NCBI GenBank assembly: GCA_964017065.1
Contig: OZ024787.1
Coordinates: forward strand, 4,120,503-4,184,502
Origin: Haliclona indistincta
Lineage: Eukaryota > Porifera > Demospongiae > Haplosclerida > Chalinidae
DNA: 64,000 nt
Direction of reading: 5' to 3'
Under the pieces are notes generated by a model. It searched no databases. It was not told the origin of the DNA and saw only the letters and a program-made list of their open reading frames with translations. Positions 11,601-22,004 of this stretch are shown piece after piece (the stretch's first letter is position 1; the number at the start of each line of letters is the position of its first letter). The translations under genes and the position numbers were made by a program.

Positions 11601-14600
11601 TGGTAGAGTATGCGAAGTGGCCATGCTAAATAAAACACTGTATAGGCCATCCACTTGCACATATCAGCAACACAGATGTTGATCAATAACAGACGAATCT
11701 TGTTATTGATTCCTTTGGCGAAGATCAGTGCCACAGCACACAGCAAGCAGAACAATAGGGAGGGAAATACTACCACTGAAGTGATAGAAACATTAGCAGC
11801 CAGAGTGTTAGAGAAATACCGATCAGCATCTTCAATGGAGAGATTGAACGCCATCTACTCTAGACCGGTGAAAGTTCACAACTGCAATAGTTGAATGAAA
11901 TATCGTGAAACTTTATGGCTTGTGTGTAAATTATGCTAAAATGTGCTTGCGATGTCGTAAGAGAGTGATAAATACCGTATACTGGGTACCTTGGTGAGGA
12001 GAGTGAGTACCTTAGTGAAGAAATTTCATAACTGGAAGTACTCATTTAATTAAGGACCTAGCTGGGCCTCTGATTTGTATGGATGCCTTTTTGTTACCAG
12101 ATGAGTTTAAGGTGGCGAGTGTGCATGAATTCATTAGCGAATCACATTTTGCTAACCATATTTCTCTTCAGCTCAGAAGAAGCAAACCTATACTAGACAT
12201 TAATGGTGTTGTTGTATACTCACTGTATGTAGTGCTATGGATAAGAATCAACGCTCATAGCTCATTGTCGAAAAAACCGAGCGATCGTGTACACCCACGC
12301 ACTACTTTGGCGGCTATAACATGACAAAGAAGTCACCGTGATTCAAAAGCATGTGTAGGACCACGATGGAGGTGAGGCTGCATATCTTGAAACTATCAGA
12401 TCAGGAATCAGCAAAGAATTACGAATACCAGTATGCTACTGTATAGCAGTTTTGTGTATATTAACATTCTGATAAAACTTTCTTAACTTTCCTCGTTCTT
12501 TTCAACTTTTTCAAGTCTACTGTGTGACAAACTAGTGTTTACACGAGAAAATTTTCAGTCTTGAAAATTTTTGGTATGGTTCAAAATTTCGTTGATTTAA
12601 TTTTTGACCTGCTGTCAATGAATGAAAGTAAAATCTGTTCAAAATAACCAGCTATACAGTATGTTATGCGAGTGGCTATAAAGTGTCTTTGATCTCTACC
12701 AGGTAAAATGTCAGCATTTGAATGCTAATGCATTACATTGTAGGTTTCCCGCTCATCTCTACATAGGGACGCATCCCTACACTCTCGGTTACACTAAATA
12801 GTAAACAGTTTACTTTATTGAACTTCAGTTTGTTTGTTCAATTTTTTAACTCTATGGGGAGTTGTACTATAAATTGAGGAGTTGCAAATTCCATTCCTAT
12901 CATGTAGACGAATTTGGTTGAACAATGTTGCCTTCGTTCTGTCTCAGGTACTCACCACCTCGTTATTGTAAGCCCCAGCAGCTGTATGTGGTGCCAGAGG
13001 AGATGAGTGCTGTGAGACTGAAGAGAGTGATCGGTGTGAATGGCCGCTGCCCCAATGGAGTGGTCTGGCATCCCTCGTCAGGTAGGAGGCATAACTACAG
13101 TGGAACCTCTCTAATATGAGTATTTCTGCACATTTGAATTTCTTCTGTCTAATTATTCCAAGCAATGATTTTGCGTACATGTTTATTGCTTCTTTGCAGT
13201 GTATATTGTATACCATGATCATGTATTCTTACTTAAAGATGCATTTCTTTGTTCCTTCTTCACTAGGGTTGCTATGCTATTCTAGTGGTTGTCTGGTAGT
13301 AATGGATTCCCTCACCTCTGGTAAACAGTGGCAGTTGGTCGGTCATCCTACTGAGGTATCTACCATTGCACTGCAGCAAGATGGGTGTGGTTTAGCCTCT
13401 GCTAGTCCCGCCCACTCTGAATGGTCTTGTGAAGTACGTGTGTGGTCACTGGAAACTAAGAAATGTATCGAGGTTAGAATACTTGCTTCAATTTTTTTTC
13501 AGCGGCTATGAGTAGAATTTACTCACTTTTCAAAAAATTTTACAGGTGTTGCAGCTGCAGTCACAAGCTGTCACGTGTTTACAGTACTCACCTGATGATC
13601 GATACCTGGTGTGCATTGGTGAGGTCATAGTTATGTATCATGGATTCTCATTTCACAGCCACTGCACTGGGTGCTTGCGTACAAATTTTAGTGGTGCACT
13701 ATGCACGTGAAGTAGCATGCAAGTGTTTGGGCAAACTGCTCTAATGGAGCCTAGCTTTGTCTCACCTTAGTGCAGTTATGACGTTGTGTGTCATTATAAG
13801 CTAACACTAGTCCAGCACTAGTCTTTATCATTCCAGAAACTCCAGTAGATTAATGTCATTGTGTGATACTTACTAGCTGTCGTTGTGAATTTAAAAGAAA
13901 TATCTGTATGTGTCTTTCAGGTGACTACCATTCTCCTGATCTGATAATATGGAGTACTACTGACTACTCGGTCCTGGCTACTTCATCTCTCTCCTCTCCT
14001 GTTCACGAGATACGCTGGGACACTCACTCAGCATACGAGTTGACCAGTGTAGGAGCTGACGGCCATATTGCCTTCTGGTTGCTTGAGGAGCATGAAGAAA
14101 GAGAGACTGGAATGGAGCTAAAGGTACATGATAAGAGAGAATGCAACATTCAGTTAAAAGCTCATTGAAATTTGAATCCCTAGCAAGTATCCTAACACTA
14201 TGACAACTTGTTTTGTGTTGTTGGCAGTGATGCCCATACCATTATCAACTAATTTATTGTTGTAGGTATATTATCCTAAACTGCCAACTGAGGTCATGGA
14301 AAGTGATGAACAGGTTAACTATGCACACAGTTTATCTTGCAGCAACTACATGTAGCAGCTGATGCATGAAATATTATGTTTGTTTCTTGTCCATCAGGTG
14401 GAGTTCACCTCAGTCTGTTATGGATCTTTTCACTCTCTCTATATCGGGACATCAACAGGTATGCACTTCTCTCTCATGAACACTATTTTACACTGTGGAC
14501 TTATTTTTTCTGATACTGTAATTTTTTAAATCCTCGCTCACAACTCTCTTCCACTGCATCATGCAGGTGTAGTGACAGTATGGGACACTAGTGTGAACAG

Positions 14601-17600
14601 CTGTAGAATGTTCTGGAAGACAGGCTGCTCTGAAATTGGTACAAAAATCACACATCTCAGTATCACTATGCGCAAACGACTTCTTAAAAAGAAGAAAACA
14701 AAAAATCGAGTGTAATTATACTTCATTTTTTCTGTTTGCAGGTGCAATGCAAGCTGGTGATGGTAGATTAGTGGTGGGAGGAGCTAATGGAGTGTTGCAG
14801 CTATGGACAGTTGGTCACACCCCTGACACACCCTCTATAACACTGGAGAAATCAATGGAGCTGGATGGAGGAGTGTTCTCGTGTGTGTTTGATTCTAAAC
14901 TAGAAGTGGTGAGTGAGCAAGAGCGTGACTGCTTTAGTAAAATAGATAAAGTACGCTGGGTGTGTTTTACTGATCACATTTATTTCACATGTGTCTGATG
15001 CTCTTGAGAGTATTTTTTGTGTGTGAAAGAGCGGATTAATAATTAGTGTACTTAATTTTCCTTCACCTTGTTCTTCCAGGGTGTGGCAGGTACTACCAAT
15101 GGCTTGGTATGGTGCATAAACTGGTTGGATTGTAGCAGTGTGGAGCTAGTAAAAAGCCATACCCATGAAGTTAGGAGCTTTTTACTCCATCAGAAATTTA
15201 TTTCCCAATTCACTGTACTTTGTGTGTTCTCACTCTCTCTCAGGTTAGTGGTGTATCGTTCTCTCCTGATGGTCATCTACTAGCTACCAGTGGTGGTAGT
15301 GCTCTCATAGTGTGGTCACTATCATCATGGGATACTGTAATACAGTATAACACTAGACAGGTCTGTATAAAATAAATATGCACTAGCGTAGTATAATACA
15401 AAAATAGTGGCAATGTTTTCAGGCTTGTGTTGTTTGTGCGAGAGCTTAAGATTTTAGAGCTGCAGTAGTAATAATTATTGTACATGCACTCAACTTATAT
15501 TACTGTTCATAAGGTATGTAGCATGTAGCAGTACATTCCTTTATGTGCTTCTGCTTATAGACGTTATCCGTAATGAAGTGCGCGGTTAATTTTAATGTTA
15601 TTCATCTATTGTTGCACGTGACTAATAACTGTAGAAATAACTGAGTGGCAAAAGGCGAATAAGCAATGCGAATTCCATGGCGAACGACGTTGCTGCAGAG
15701 TCGGTTTTCGTTAAACCGCTAGATGACACTGGAGGAAAGAGGTACAGACAAAAGCTGGACCAACTGGGATTGAGCGAAGACCCGTATGTGATGAGTATTA
15801 ACGGCTTTGAAACGGACAAGAGTCTGTCAATAGTCTCCTTATAGCAGCAATCCATCGCTTCCTTCTTTCAGGATTAGTTAGAATACGATAGAATTTTATA
15901 ATTGAATCTTTAGAATAACGATTGGTGCACCAAATAGCGCAGCAGGTCTTGCCATGGTTTACTTCTTGCCACTCGTTACTCGCAGCCGGTCCGCCACTCA
16001 CACGCGCGCGCACGCCGATTGGTTATGTAGTTTGCGTCACTAGTGACGCAATCGCGCGGAATTAATGAATAACGTCTATACTCATATTTACACTCTGATT
16101 TTATTTCGAATTGTTTTGTTGTATTTCAGGCTTGCACTGCAGTGACGTTTGGCTACAGGGCACGCACTATTTCTCACCAGAATACCTCCGCTTCCTCACA
16201 GCTTGTGTGTGTTGGAGGGTATGAGGATGGATGTGTGAGAGTGTTCGATGCTGGACAAAGAAGAAAAAGCAGTAAACAAGTCAAACAGCACGAAGCTGGT
16301 AACGGAGGTCGAGTATTATACAAACTGATGCCCCACAAAGCAGCTGTGAAAGTTATCGCTTTATCATCAGACGGTAAGTTTGGTTTGTATAGATGATAAA
16401 AATAATGACATTTTTAATGTATCAAGGAGAGGTTTTGGTGTCCGGTTGTGAAGCTGGGCTGGTGATGGTGACTAATGTGATGACTGGAGTTGTGCTGAGG
16501 AGAGTATCGGACCACAATGAAGCACCCATCACTGGTATTGATATCAGGGCGGAGCTTGTGCAGGTATATACTGGAGAGCTGAGCTGCTCACACAGTAGCA
16601 TGAATACACTGTGTTGTAAATGTGTGTGTGTGTGTGTGTGTGCGTTCGTGCGTGTGTGTGTGTGAAGAATCTGTAGTCGCGTGTATGAGTACAGTGGAAC
16701 ACCTCTTTGCAAGACACCCCTCATCCCTCTATAGTGGAATCCCACGATAAATTATCGCAATAAACCAGAGGACACCCTCAGTCCCAATGGTGTCCACCTT
16801 ATAGGAGTTGAGGGTATAATACATTCAGTTAATGCAAAATGTAATTTAGTGTCTGTAGCAAACAGTGATTGAATTTTCTATTCATGATTCATGTGTGAAG
16901 TTCTCTTTCCTCAATAGCTTCCTGAGCTAGCTGCCAATCCACTGCAGCTGTGGTTAGCTGTCAGCCATGACAGGAGGGTGAGTGTGTGGGGAGGAGCTGC
17001 TGGACAGTGGAGGCGCTGTACCATGCTGGACTGGCTCACCTTCCCTGCGCCTTCTCTCACTCCAGAGGGGACTACACTCACTGGGGAAGACCAGGTGATA
17101 CACTACTGTCCATGTACAATCACTACCTCCTCTACTCATGCAGTATTTCAACTGTACTTGTATGACTGTTGTAGCACTCTGCGTGGGCGTATCAAAGGCG
17201 CCGCCCGTTCTATATTTTCCATAATGTGAACGCCGTTCGCAATATGGAAAATATAGCACGGCCAGGGAAAATATAGCACGGCCAGGAGGGTTAAAGATAG
17301 GGTGGGCGGAAACTGACCTTGGCTCGACCTCGAGAATAAGTCGCCCTGGCACAAAGATTCAGTGACAGCGGCAAGCTGTCGTGCTACAAACCAGTAAAAG
17401 CACCGTCTGCTCGTGCAATACGGGAATTATTGCGCTCGGGGTGTCGGTCTCGACGCTGATACAGCACTCGGCTTCGCCTCGTGCTGTATCACCGTCTCGA
17501 CCACACCCCTCGTGCAATAATTCCCGTATTGCACTCGCAACGGTGCTTTAACTAGTTATTATTTTTAGTAGTGCATGTGCTTATATCCTGACTGCATCTT

Positions 17601-18108
17601 TCCCTTCCAGTGGCAGTCTCTCCCTCCCTCACTAGCGCTGTTTAGCCCTGCCCACCCAGACACTATACTGTACAGTGGTTATGGCAACGAGATGGCAGTA
17701 CAGTTCTACAGCTTGTCACAAAAAATGGTATCATGAAAAATTTCAGTGATCGATATCCGATATCCATCATTTTAAATTTATAGGTGGTTCAAAAGTATCA
17801 ATTGACTCACTGGCCTGTCAGCATGTGCATATCACATGATAGTCACCTGATTGCTTTTGGAACAAATGGTTAGAAAAAATAATGTTTGAAATTTATTTCA
17901 CTTGTTACTTGTTCTCTAATTCCCAGATCAAGTTCTTGTCATGATGGATTATGAGGAAGGCTCATTTCAAGAGTACTCTACTCACAGTGACACTATATCT
18001 CATCTCCACATCTCTTCTAGCACTAACACTAGTCTACCACTGCTAGTCTCTGCTAGTCAACATCACTTACATGTTTGGAATGTGTATGCAAGAAGAACGG
18101 CTTTATAG
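8632..18108 (+). CDS. WDR90: WDR90/POC16 homologue, C-terminal half, 20 exons
   Basis: Exons with matching GT-AG sites and phases: 8632-8759, 9017-9205, 9400-9528, 9738-10126, 12948-13081, 13267-13472, 13546-13618, 13921-14123, 14266-14313, 14398-14458, 14567-14638, 14742-14908, 15080-15169, 15244-15360, 16130-16373, 16427-16563, 16918-17094, 17611-17727, 17784-17868, 17927-18108 (stop TAG). They encode about 981 residues of WD40 beta-propeller. Stretches such as VFIGHSEPVSQLCVSQDD, GDAIFVWDLS, FSPDG and VSVWGGA follow the order of vertebrate WDR90 down to the C-terminal HVWNV strand. WDR90 is a centriolar/ciliary wall protein that binds microtubules through an N-terminal CFAP20-like domain. 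That domain, and roughly the first 770 residues expected from vertebrate length, are not seen, so the 5' part lies outside the window, is hidden upstream, or is lost. Many introns are 53-200 bp; the large ones contain transposons or a nested gene. Confidence 0.88.
8817..8950 (+). repeat. (CTCA)n microsatellite in WDR90 intron
   Basis: About 33 near-perfect CTCA/TCAC tetramers lie in the intron between 8,759 and 9,017. They create a spurious Leu-Thr-His-Ser-type ORF in two frames. Confidence 0.95.
10937..11854 (-). CDS. GPCR-like seven-transmembrane protein (305 aa), nested in a WDR90 intron
   Basis: A complete single-exon ORF from an ATG at 11,854 to a stop at 10,937. It has a short N-terminus with two sequons (NLS, NVS), seven hydrophobic segments (roughly residues 22-46, 52-76, 92-115, 128-150, 168-200, 226-250, 268-292) and a basic Cys-rich tail (KKACMCCRTRS). 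TM2 contains NICVADMCKW, in the position of the rhodopsin-like LxxAD motif. A Cys before TM3 (FSCKL) could pair with one in the second extracellular loop (FCATSP). There is no clear DRY or NPxxY; NLPSIATPF occupies the TM7 position. It is an atypical family-A-like or sponge-specific receptor with unknown ligand. It is antisense to, and wholly inside, the 2.8-kb intron between WDR90 exons 4 and 5 of this window. Confidence 0.8.
   Translation of the reverse strand: MAFNLSIEDADRYFSNTLAANVSITSVVVFPSLLFCLLCAVALIFAKGINNKIRLLLINICVADMCKWMAYTVFYLAWPLRILYQDTFSCKLTISLFTVASTQVFMAAGLYATQVYTFIKYGEKKLKWCVVIPLQAVSWLVTIIIAALPYADQDIFTVIGFCATSPLSIMFLIAVVSTGAIALFFLGVQIVCGILTIVFIKRNTLEENTQIKKAIAKVLAYFTISSILALINHIAPFFNQLIRKSIAKDDFTTIIAVNYLLLLVFNLPSIATPFVTIALLKPVRVAIKAMIKKACMCCRTRSVNN
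12699..12790 (+). repeat. Relic of a family 1 tail
   Basis: A degenerate match to the 3' end of family 1: an AGCATTTGAATGCTAATGCATT block, then TCTCTACATAGGGA and CATCCCTACA. It lies in the same WDR90 intron as the GPCR gene. Confidence 0.5.
15556..16080. mobile_element. Deletion derivative of a THAP-domain DNA transposon in a WDR90 intron
   Basis: The termini are imperfect inverted repeats, TATAGACGTTATCCGTAAT and ATTAATGAATAACGTCTATA. Two partial coding starts point inward. On the plus strand, 15,677-15,844 encodes 55 residues including GGKRYRQKLDQLGLSEDPY. On the minus strand, about 15,840-15,960 encodes the start of a THAP zinc finger. Converging 5' gene ends with the middle missing is what an internal deletion of a two-gene transposon would leave. 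The parental superfamily is not settled (P/PIF-Harbinger-like elements are possibilities). Confidence 0.6.
15840..15960 (-). pseudogene. THAP zinc-finger fragment
   Basis: The translation contains CCAIWCTNRY, then FYRILTNPERRKRWIAAIRR. This matches the N-terminal half of a THAP domain (C-x2-4-C, a Phe and Pro before the R-x-x-W segment). The C-terminal Cys/His and AVPTIF-type motif are absent because the element is truncated. There is no clear in-frame ATG. THAP domains bind DNA and occur in transposases and domesticated regulators. Confidence 0.6.
17394..17552. repeat. Palindromic MITE in WDR90 intron
   Basis: AAAAGCACCGT and ACGGTGCTTTAAC termini flank arms that are reverse complements (GCTCGTGCAATACGGGAATTATTG and its partner), with a small centre reading CACTCGGCTTCGCCTCGTG. 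The centre resembles that of the palindrome at 36,170-36,349. Confidence 0.75.
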
Positions 18109-18687
18109 TTTATAATAGAGATTATTGATACACATGTACATGTTACTGGATGATGCCAGTTGACTCATTTTTAATTCTTGTCATTCTTTGAATCTCAGGA
18201 AACACCAGTTGTACCGTATAGCAGGAAAATTTTCTTGTCACAGTAAATTTTGCTAGAAATACACAACTGTTAACAATTGCTATTGCGCACGTGCAAAGAC
18301 TGGCTTGTTCCATACATACTGCATTAATTTGCAGTATGTACGGGGACAAGCAGATTTTGGAGCTTTTGGTAATAACCTTGGTGTGTGTTATGGAGGATTA
18401 GCAATTCAATGTTTCTTAGAGAGCAAATTTGATAATGAAAAGCTCAGTTTAGTAGCTTATCCAGTCACCCTAGTTGAAAGGTGTGAAACCCATTGCAATT
18501 GGGACTCTAGCATGTGGCCGTATTAGAGAGGGCTAGCGCTCTCGCAAAATCTCAGAAGTGGTCTATAACTGGTCATATATCCCGCTAACGCGGGCAAATT
18601 TCCATGGTTTTTTGCTTCTTTAGAGTAAATGAAAATTAATATGGCACTGCTAGTGAACACTTGAATTTATTAACAATAACACCAGAT
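18109..18687. other. WDR90 3' flank
   Basis: No gene is supported. It contains the probable 3' UTR of WDR90 and unremarkable AT-rich sequence. Confidence 0.4.
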
Positions 18688-18880
18688 TATATCACTGTAA
18701 AAACTGACTGGTGAACGTCACTAAAAAAATCGGTGAAAACCTTGCCACAGATATCACCACCTAGATAGCGGTGAGGTTCACTACTCTCTTGGCTCACTAC
18801 TTATTCCTGGTGATCGTCACTACTTATTACTGGTGATGTCACTAAAATATTAATGGTGATGTCACTAATATTCATTTTGA
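18688..18880. repeat. Dispersed repeat with TATCACTGTAAAAAC terminus
   Basis: It begins TATATCACTGTAAAAACTG, followed by several GTGAACGTCAC / GGTGAT..TCAC units. The same terminus and units recur in opposite orientation at about 30,655-30,978, so this is a repeat family, probably a small inverted-repeat element. Confidence 0.65.
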
Positions 18881-19088
18881 TGTTGACTGAAAAAACAATA
18901 ATTATTAAGGTACACAATGACAATCCAGAGTACAGCAATAAGTTAACGTCTTCACTACTGGCTCCTTGGGTCGAAAATTTTCTTTCTTGGCTGTTTTCAA
19001 TTCCTGTAAGTGTGGATATGAGAGGCACTATTAACACATGATGGCACACCAGAATTATGAGCATAATAGCGCTAAAAATCGATTTCAT
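18881..19088 (-). CDS. Candidate small secreted/membrane protein start
   Basis: An ATG at 19,088 opens a frame with a signal-peptide-like start (MKSIFSAIMLIILVCHHV), a polar stretch, then a second hydrophobic segment (SGLSLCTLIIIVFSV). The frame runs on to 18,801, but the distal part lies in the repeat at 18,688-18,880, so the true 3' end or splice is unclear. No family is recognised. It could be chance. Confidence 0.3.
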
Positions 19089-19679
19089 GTCACTTAATAA
19101 CTATAGCTCATCCTGGGCAATACTGGGAATAAACCCTCAACAGTTATGAAAGCGCTATCTGATGGTTATATCAAACTGATAGCAACTGATTTATAAAGCC
19201 ATAAGATGAAAGGTCACCATGGCAACCATTGTACCATAATAGTTACTCAGATGGCTAGTTCTTATTGCCTCTCCAGTACGTTGCTCTGATTGGGACTTGC
19301 GAGTGTATTTATATCATTGGAAAGACAGTTGCAATGAAGCAGTTGTGAGAAAGTGTCTTTAGGGTGAATAATAACCCGCAGGTCTGCTTTCATGCTATTC
19401 ATATAACCCAGCCTGAACCCAGCAAGAAATTAGTAAAGAACTGCCGACTGTCTTCACTGTTTTTGTGTGTTTTTCGTGAATACATAGATTTGTTTGTGTT
19501 GCATTTGACACATACTGGTTGCTAATCAAGGTATTGCATGCATTCAATAGGAAACATACTGATTGTGTGATATCAGTGGTTGCTATGCACAATATAGGAA
19601 ATATCACAAAGCATTCTGAAGCAGAAGGCACATGGGCACACACAAACAGAGAGAGAGGAAAATTATAGCTTTAATGTGT

Positions 19680-20614
19680 TTTAAGGTGGCAGTTAACTGT
19701 GTGGGTGTGGCTACAGTGGGTCCGAAAACAGCTCGCTGTCCAGCTAGAAGACAAAACTAAGCACCAAAAACCAGCTACCGTATTTCTCTAATAGAAGCCC
19801 AGGCGTTTATTTTTCAAAGGGGTGTTTGGTAAAAAATCACTTCTTTGATCTAAATTATATTCAGGACCGGGACTCGAACCGGGTACCTGTGTGTTTCCGA
19901 ACCGGGTACCTGTGTGTTTCTGGGGCAAGCACACAACGAGCTGAGCCATTTGCACTGAAGTACAAAACTGGTAATACAATGCTAACTTATTTCGTACCCA
20001 GCGTTTATTGAAGGCCAGGCGTTTATTAGAACCCGGCTTCTATTAGAGGAAACACGGTACATTATTATCGAGAAGATAGGAAAACAACGCTGTTCTGCAA
20101 GTATTTCGAACGCACCTCGTACTATCGTACTACTTCCTCAAAAATCTCTCTTTGAGCAAGATAGAACAGTGATCACGATGCTTTAAACAGTTTTCCAGAG
20201 GGCGACACGAAGAGTTTTTTTGAATATCGGCAAGTATTGCAGTTTTATGCTCGAGAAAACGCAATTGTTATGCTGCTCAGCAGCTTGTTTTGCGGTATTT
20301 TAAATCAAATAATTTAGCAGGAAAAACTCTTCCATGTCGCCCTTGCAAAAACTGTTTAAAACATCGTGATCACTGTTTTACCTTGCTCGAAGACTCCCGT
20401 GGTGAGATTTTTGGTGACGTTACTTCATCGATCTTGACGGGCTGTGTATCTGGCGATAGTACGAGGTGCGTTCGAAATACTTGCAGAACAGCTTTGTTTA
20501 CCTATCTTCTCGACATGTAGCTGGTTTTTTGGTGCTTAGTTTTGTCTTCTAGCTGGACAGCAAGCTGTTTTCGAACCCACTGTAGCCACACCCACACAGT
20601 ATACCGCCACCTTA
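19680..20614. mobile_element. TTAA-flanked foldback element
   Basis: The left end TTAAGGTGGCAGTTAACTGTG and right end CACAGTATACCGCCACCTTAA are bounded by TTAA. The outer arms are long reverse complements, for example CACTGTAGCCACACC and its partner, and TACGAGGTGCGTTCGAAATA near 20,120 and 20,460. A second small element (19,777-20,058) is inserted in the left arm. The TTAA target suggests a piggyBac-type mover (inference). Confidence 0.7.
19777..20058. mobile_element. Small inverted-repeat element carrying tRNA-like pol III boxes
   Basis: The ends TACCGTATTTCTCTAATAGAAGCC and its reverse complement near 20,040 delimit a 280-bp element nested in the TTAA foldback. On the minus strand it contains TGGCTCAGCTCG (A-box-like) and, 3' of it, GGTTCGAGTCC (B-box consensus). 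A segment of about 25 bp including ACCGGGTACCTGTGTG is tandemly duplicated next to the B box. No cloverleaf closes, so it is not a functional tRNA gene. Confidence 0.6.
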
Positions 20615-20769
20615 ATGAAGGCACAGGCTAATGCACAGATGAACATGACCAAGAGTTCATACATTGAGTTTACAATCTTAACAATTTACATTTATCTGAA
20701 CACAGCTGACAGATGGACATATAACTTAGAGGCATGAAATACGTAATAGCTATGTAACAACGTACACAC

Positions 20770-20825
20770 CTTTGTGTAACATTGACTAGTTCACTGTTGT
20801 CAATCTTGACGATCACTTCATCTTC
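20770..20825 (-). other. Candidate orphan exon
   Basis: 56 nt flanked by a good acceptor (TTCACTACAG) and donor (GTGTGTAC) on the minus strand, encoding EDEVIVKIDNSELVNVTQR. The composition looks coding, but neighbouring exons are not identified. Confidence 0.25.
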
Positions 20826-20985
20826 CTGTAGTGAACGGTAAGGACAGGGAGGAGTAAAGACAAGAAAGAGGTACACAGCACAACGACATAATTCCTGCTC
20901 AAATTAGAAACTGTTGTCTACACCATATGGCAGCTAAGGTTGCAAGCAGCAAACACATAATTTTATGCAGGAAGACATTTGCAGT

Positions 20986-21290
20986 AGGGCTGAAACGAAT
21001 ACTTGTACTATTCGACTATTCGATCGTTTTGACAGTATTCGAATGCTATTGCAGCTATTCGAATATTCGTTTGAAGTCTTTTAGCAGTTGGGAAACTTGA
21101 GCTATTTGTAACCAGTCCACAAATCAAGCGTGAGCCCTGACTTTATGTTGATATAAAACTTTCAAACATATTTTGTTCTTGCGCACTGGTTGCTAGAGCT
21201 AGTTTTATTCCGATAATAGAGTATTCGACTATTCGTTCGTTTTAGCTAGTGACTATTCGAACATGAAAATGTGTTGTTCGTTTCAGCCCT
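20986..21290. mobile_element. hAT-like MITE
   Basis: The terminal inverted repeats AGGGCTGAAACGAA and TTCGTTTCAGCCCT flank an interior rich in ATTCGACTATTCG. A TTTGCAG direct repeat lies on both sides (near 20,978 and 21,293), compatible with the 8-bp target duplication of hAT elements. No coding sequence. Confidence 0.7.
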
Positions 21291-22004
21291 AATTTGCAGG
21301 AGCACAGGAGTCCAGTACAGTATTGATGATTTTTTCTGAGCGGACTAGCCCAAGATGTTCTATTTAGTCCTCAGGTACAAATTGTAATCATGAATAGCTA
21401 GCTATACATGCACACCAAGTTAAATTTATTTTATAATTGCAGGCTGTTATAACTGCTCTCTTAAGGTTACGGGATACCACGCCCACTTACGAGCAGGCAG
21501 CAATGGATGCCTAAAAAAACACTCGTAGCATCGCGCTTGTTGATTTGGCTGAACAAAGCGCTGCATATCCAGTTAAAGCAAAGACTGCACTTCGTCTTCA
21601 GCAAAAACGGTGGCTAGACGCGCTACCATAGTGCGTTACGAAGTACACAAAATAACGAGCAGTTTCGTCAACTAAGAAATCGAAATTCTCGTTGTGGGCA
21701 CTCTGTAGCACGACTAGACGTTGCATGCAGCTAGACAGCTTAGTTATATAGGGACCCACGGATCCTTTTTTCGACAAGAAATTAAAAAGATTTCGATCGA
21801 AATCAAAAGGATGTAGTGATGAAGAAATCTACCACTGGTTCACAATGTAAACCAACAAGGAACAAGCATAGAATGGTAACACGATTGACTTGCTAACAGA
21901 CCATAGATCCCTACATCAGTGGCTGCTGTGGCCAGACTATAGCTAGTTAAGCTATTTACTGTTGACTGACACTTTGAATAGAATTCAGCTTGTGACAAAA
22001 TATT

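Noticed and set aside
19856..19945. tRNA gene on the minus strand
   Set aside because: A and B boxes are present, but no acceptor stem pairs and the anticodon arm does not form; it is a tRNA-like remnant in a MITE.
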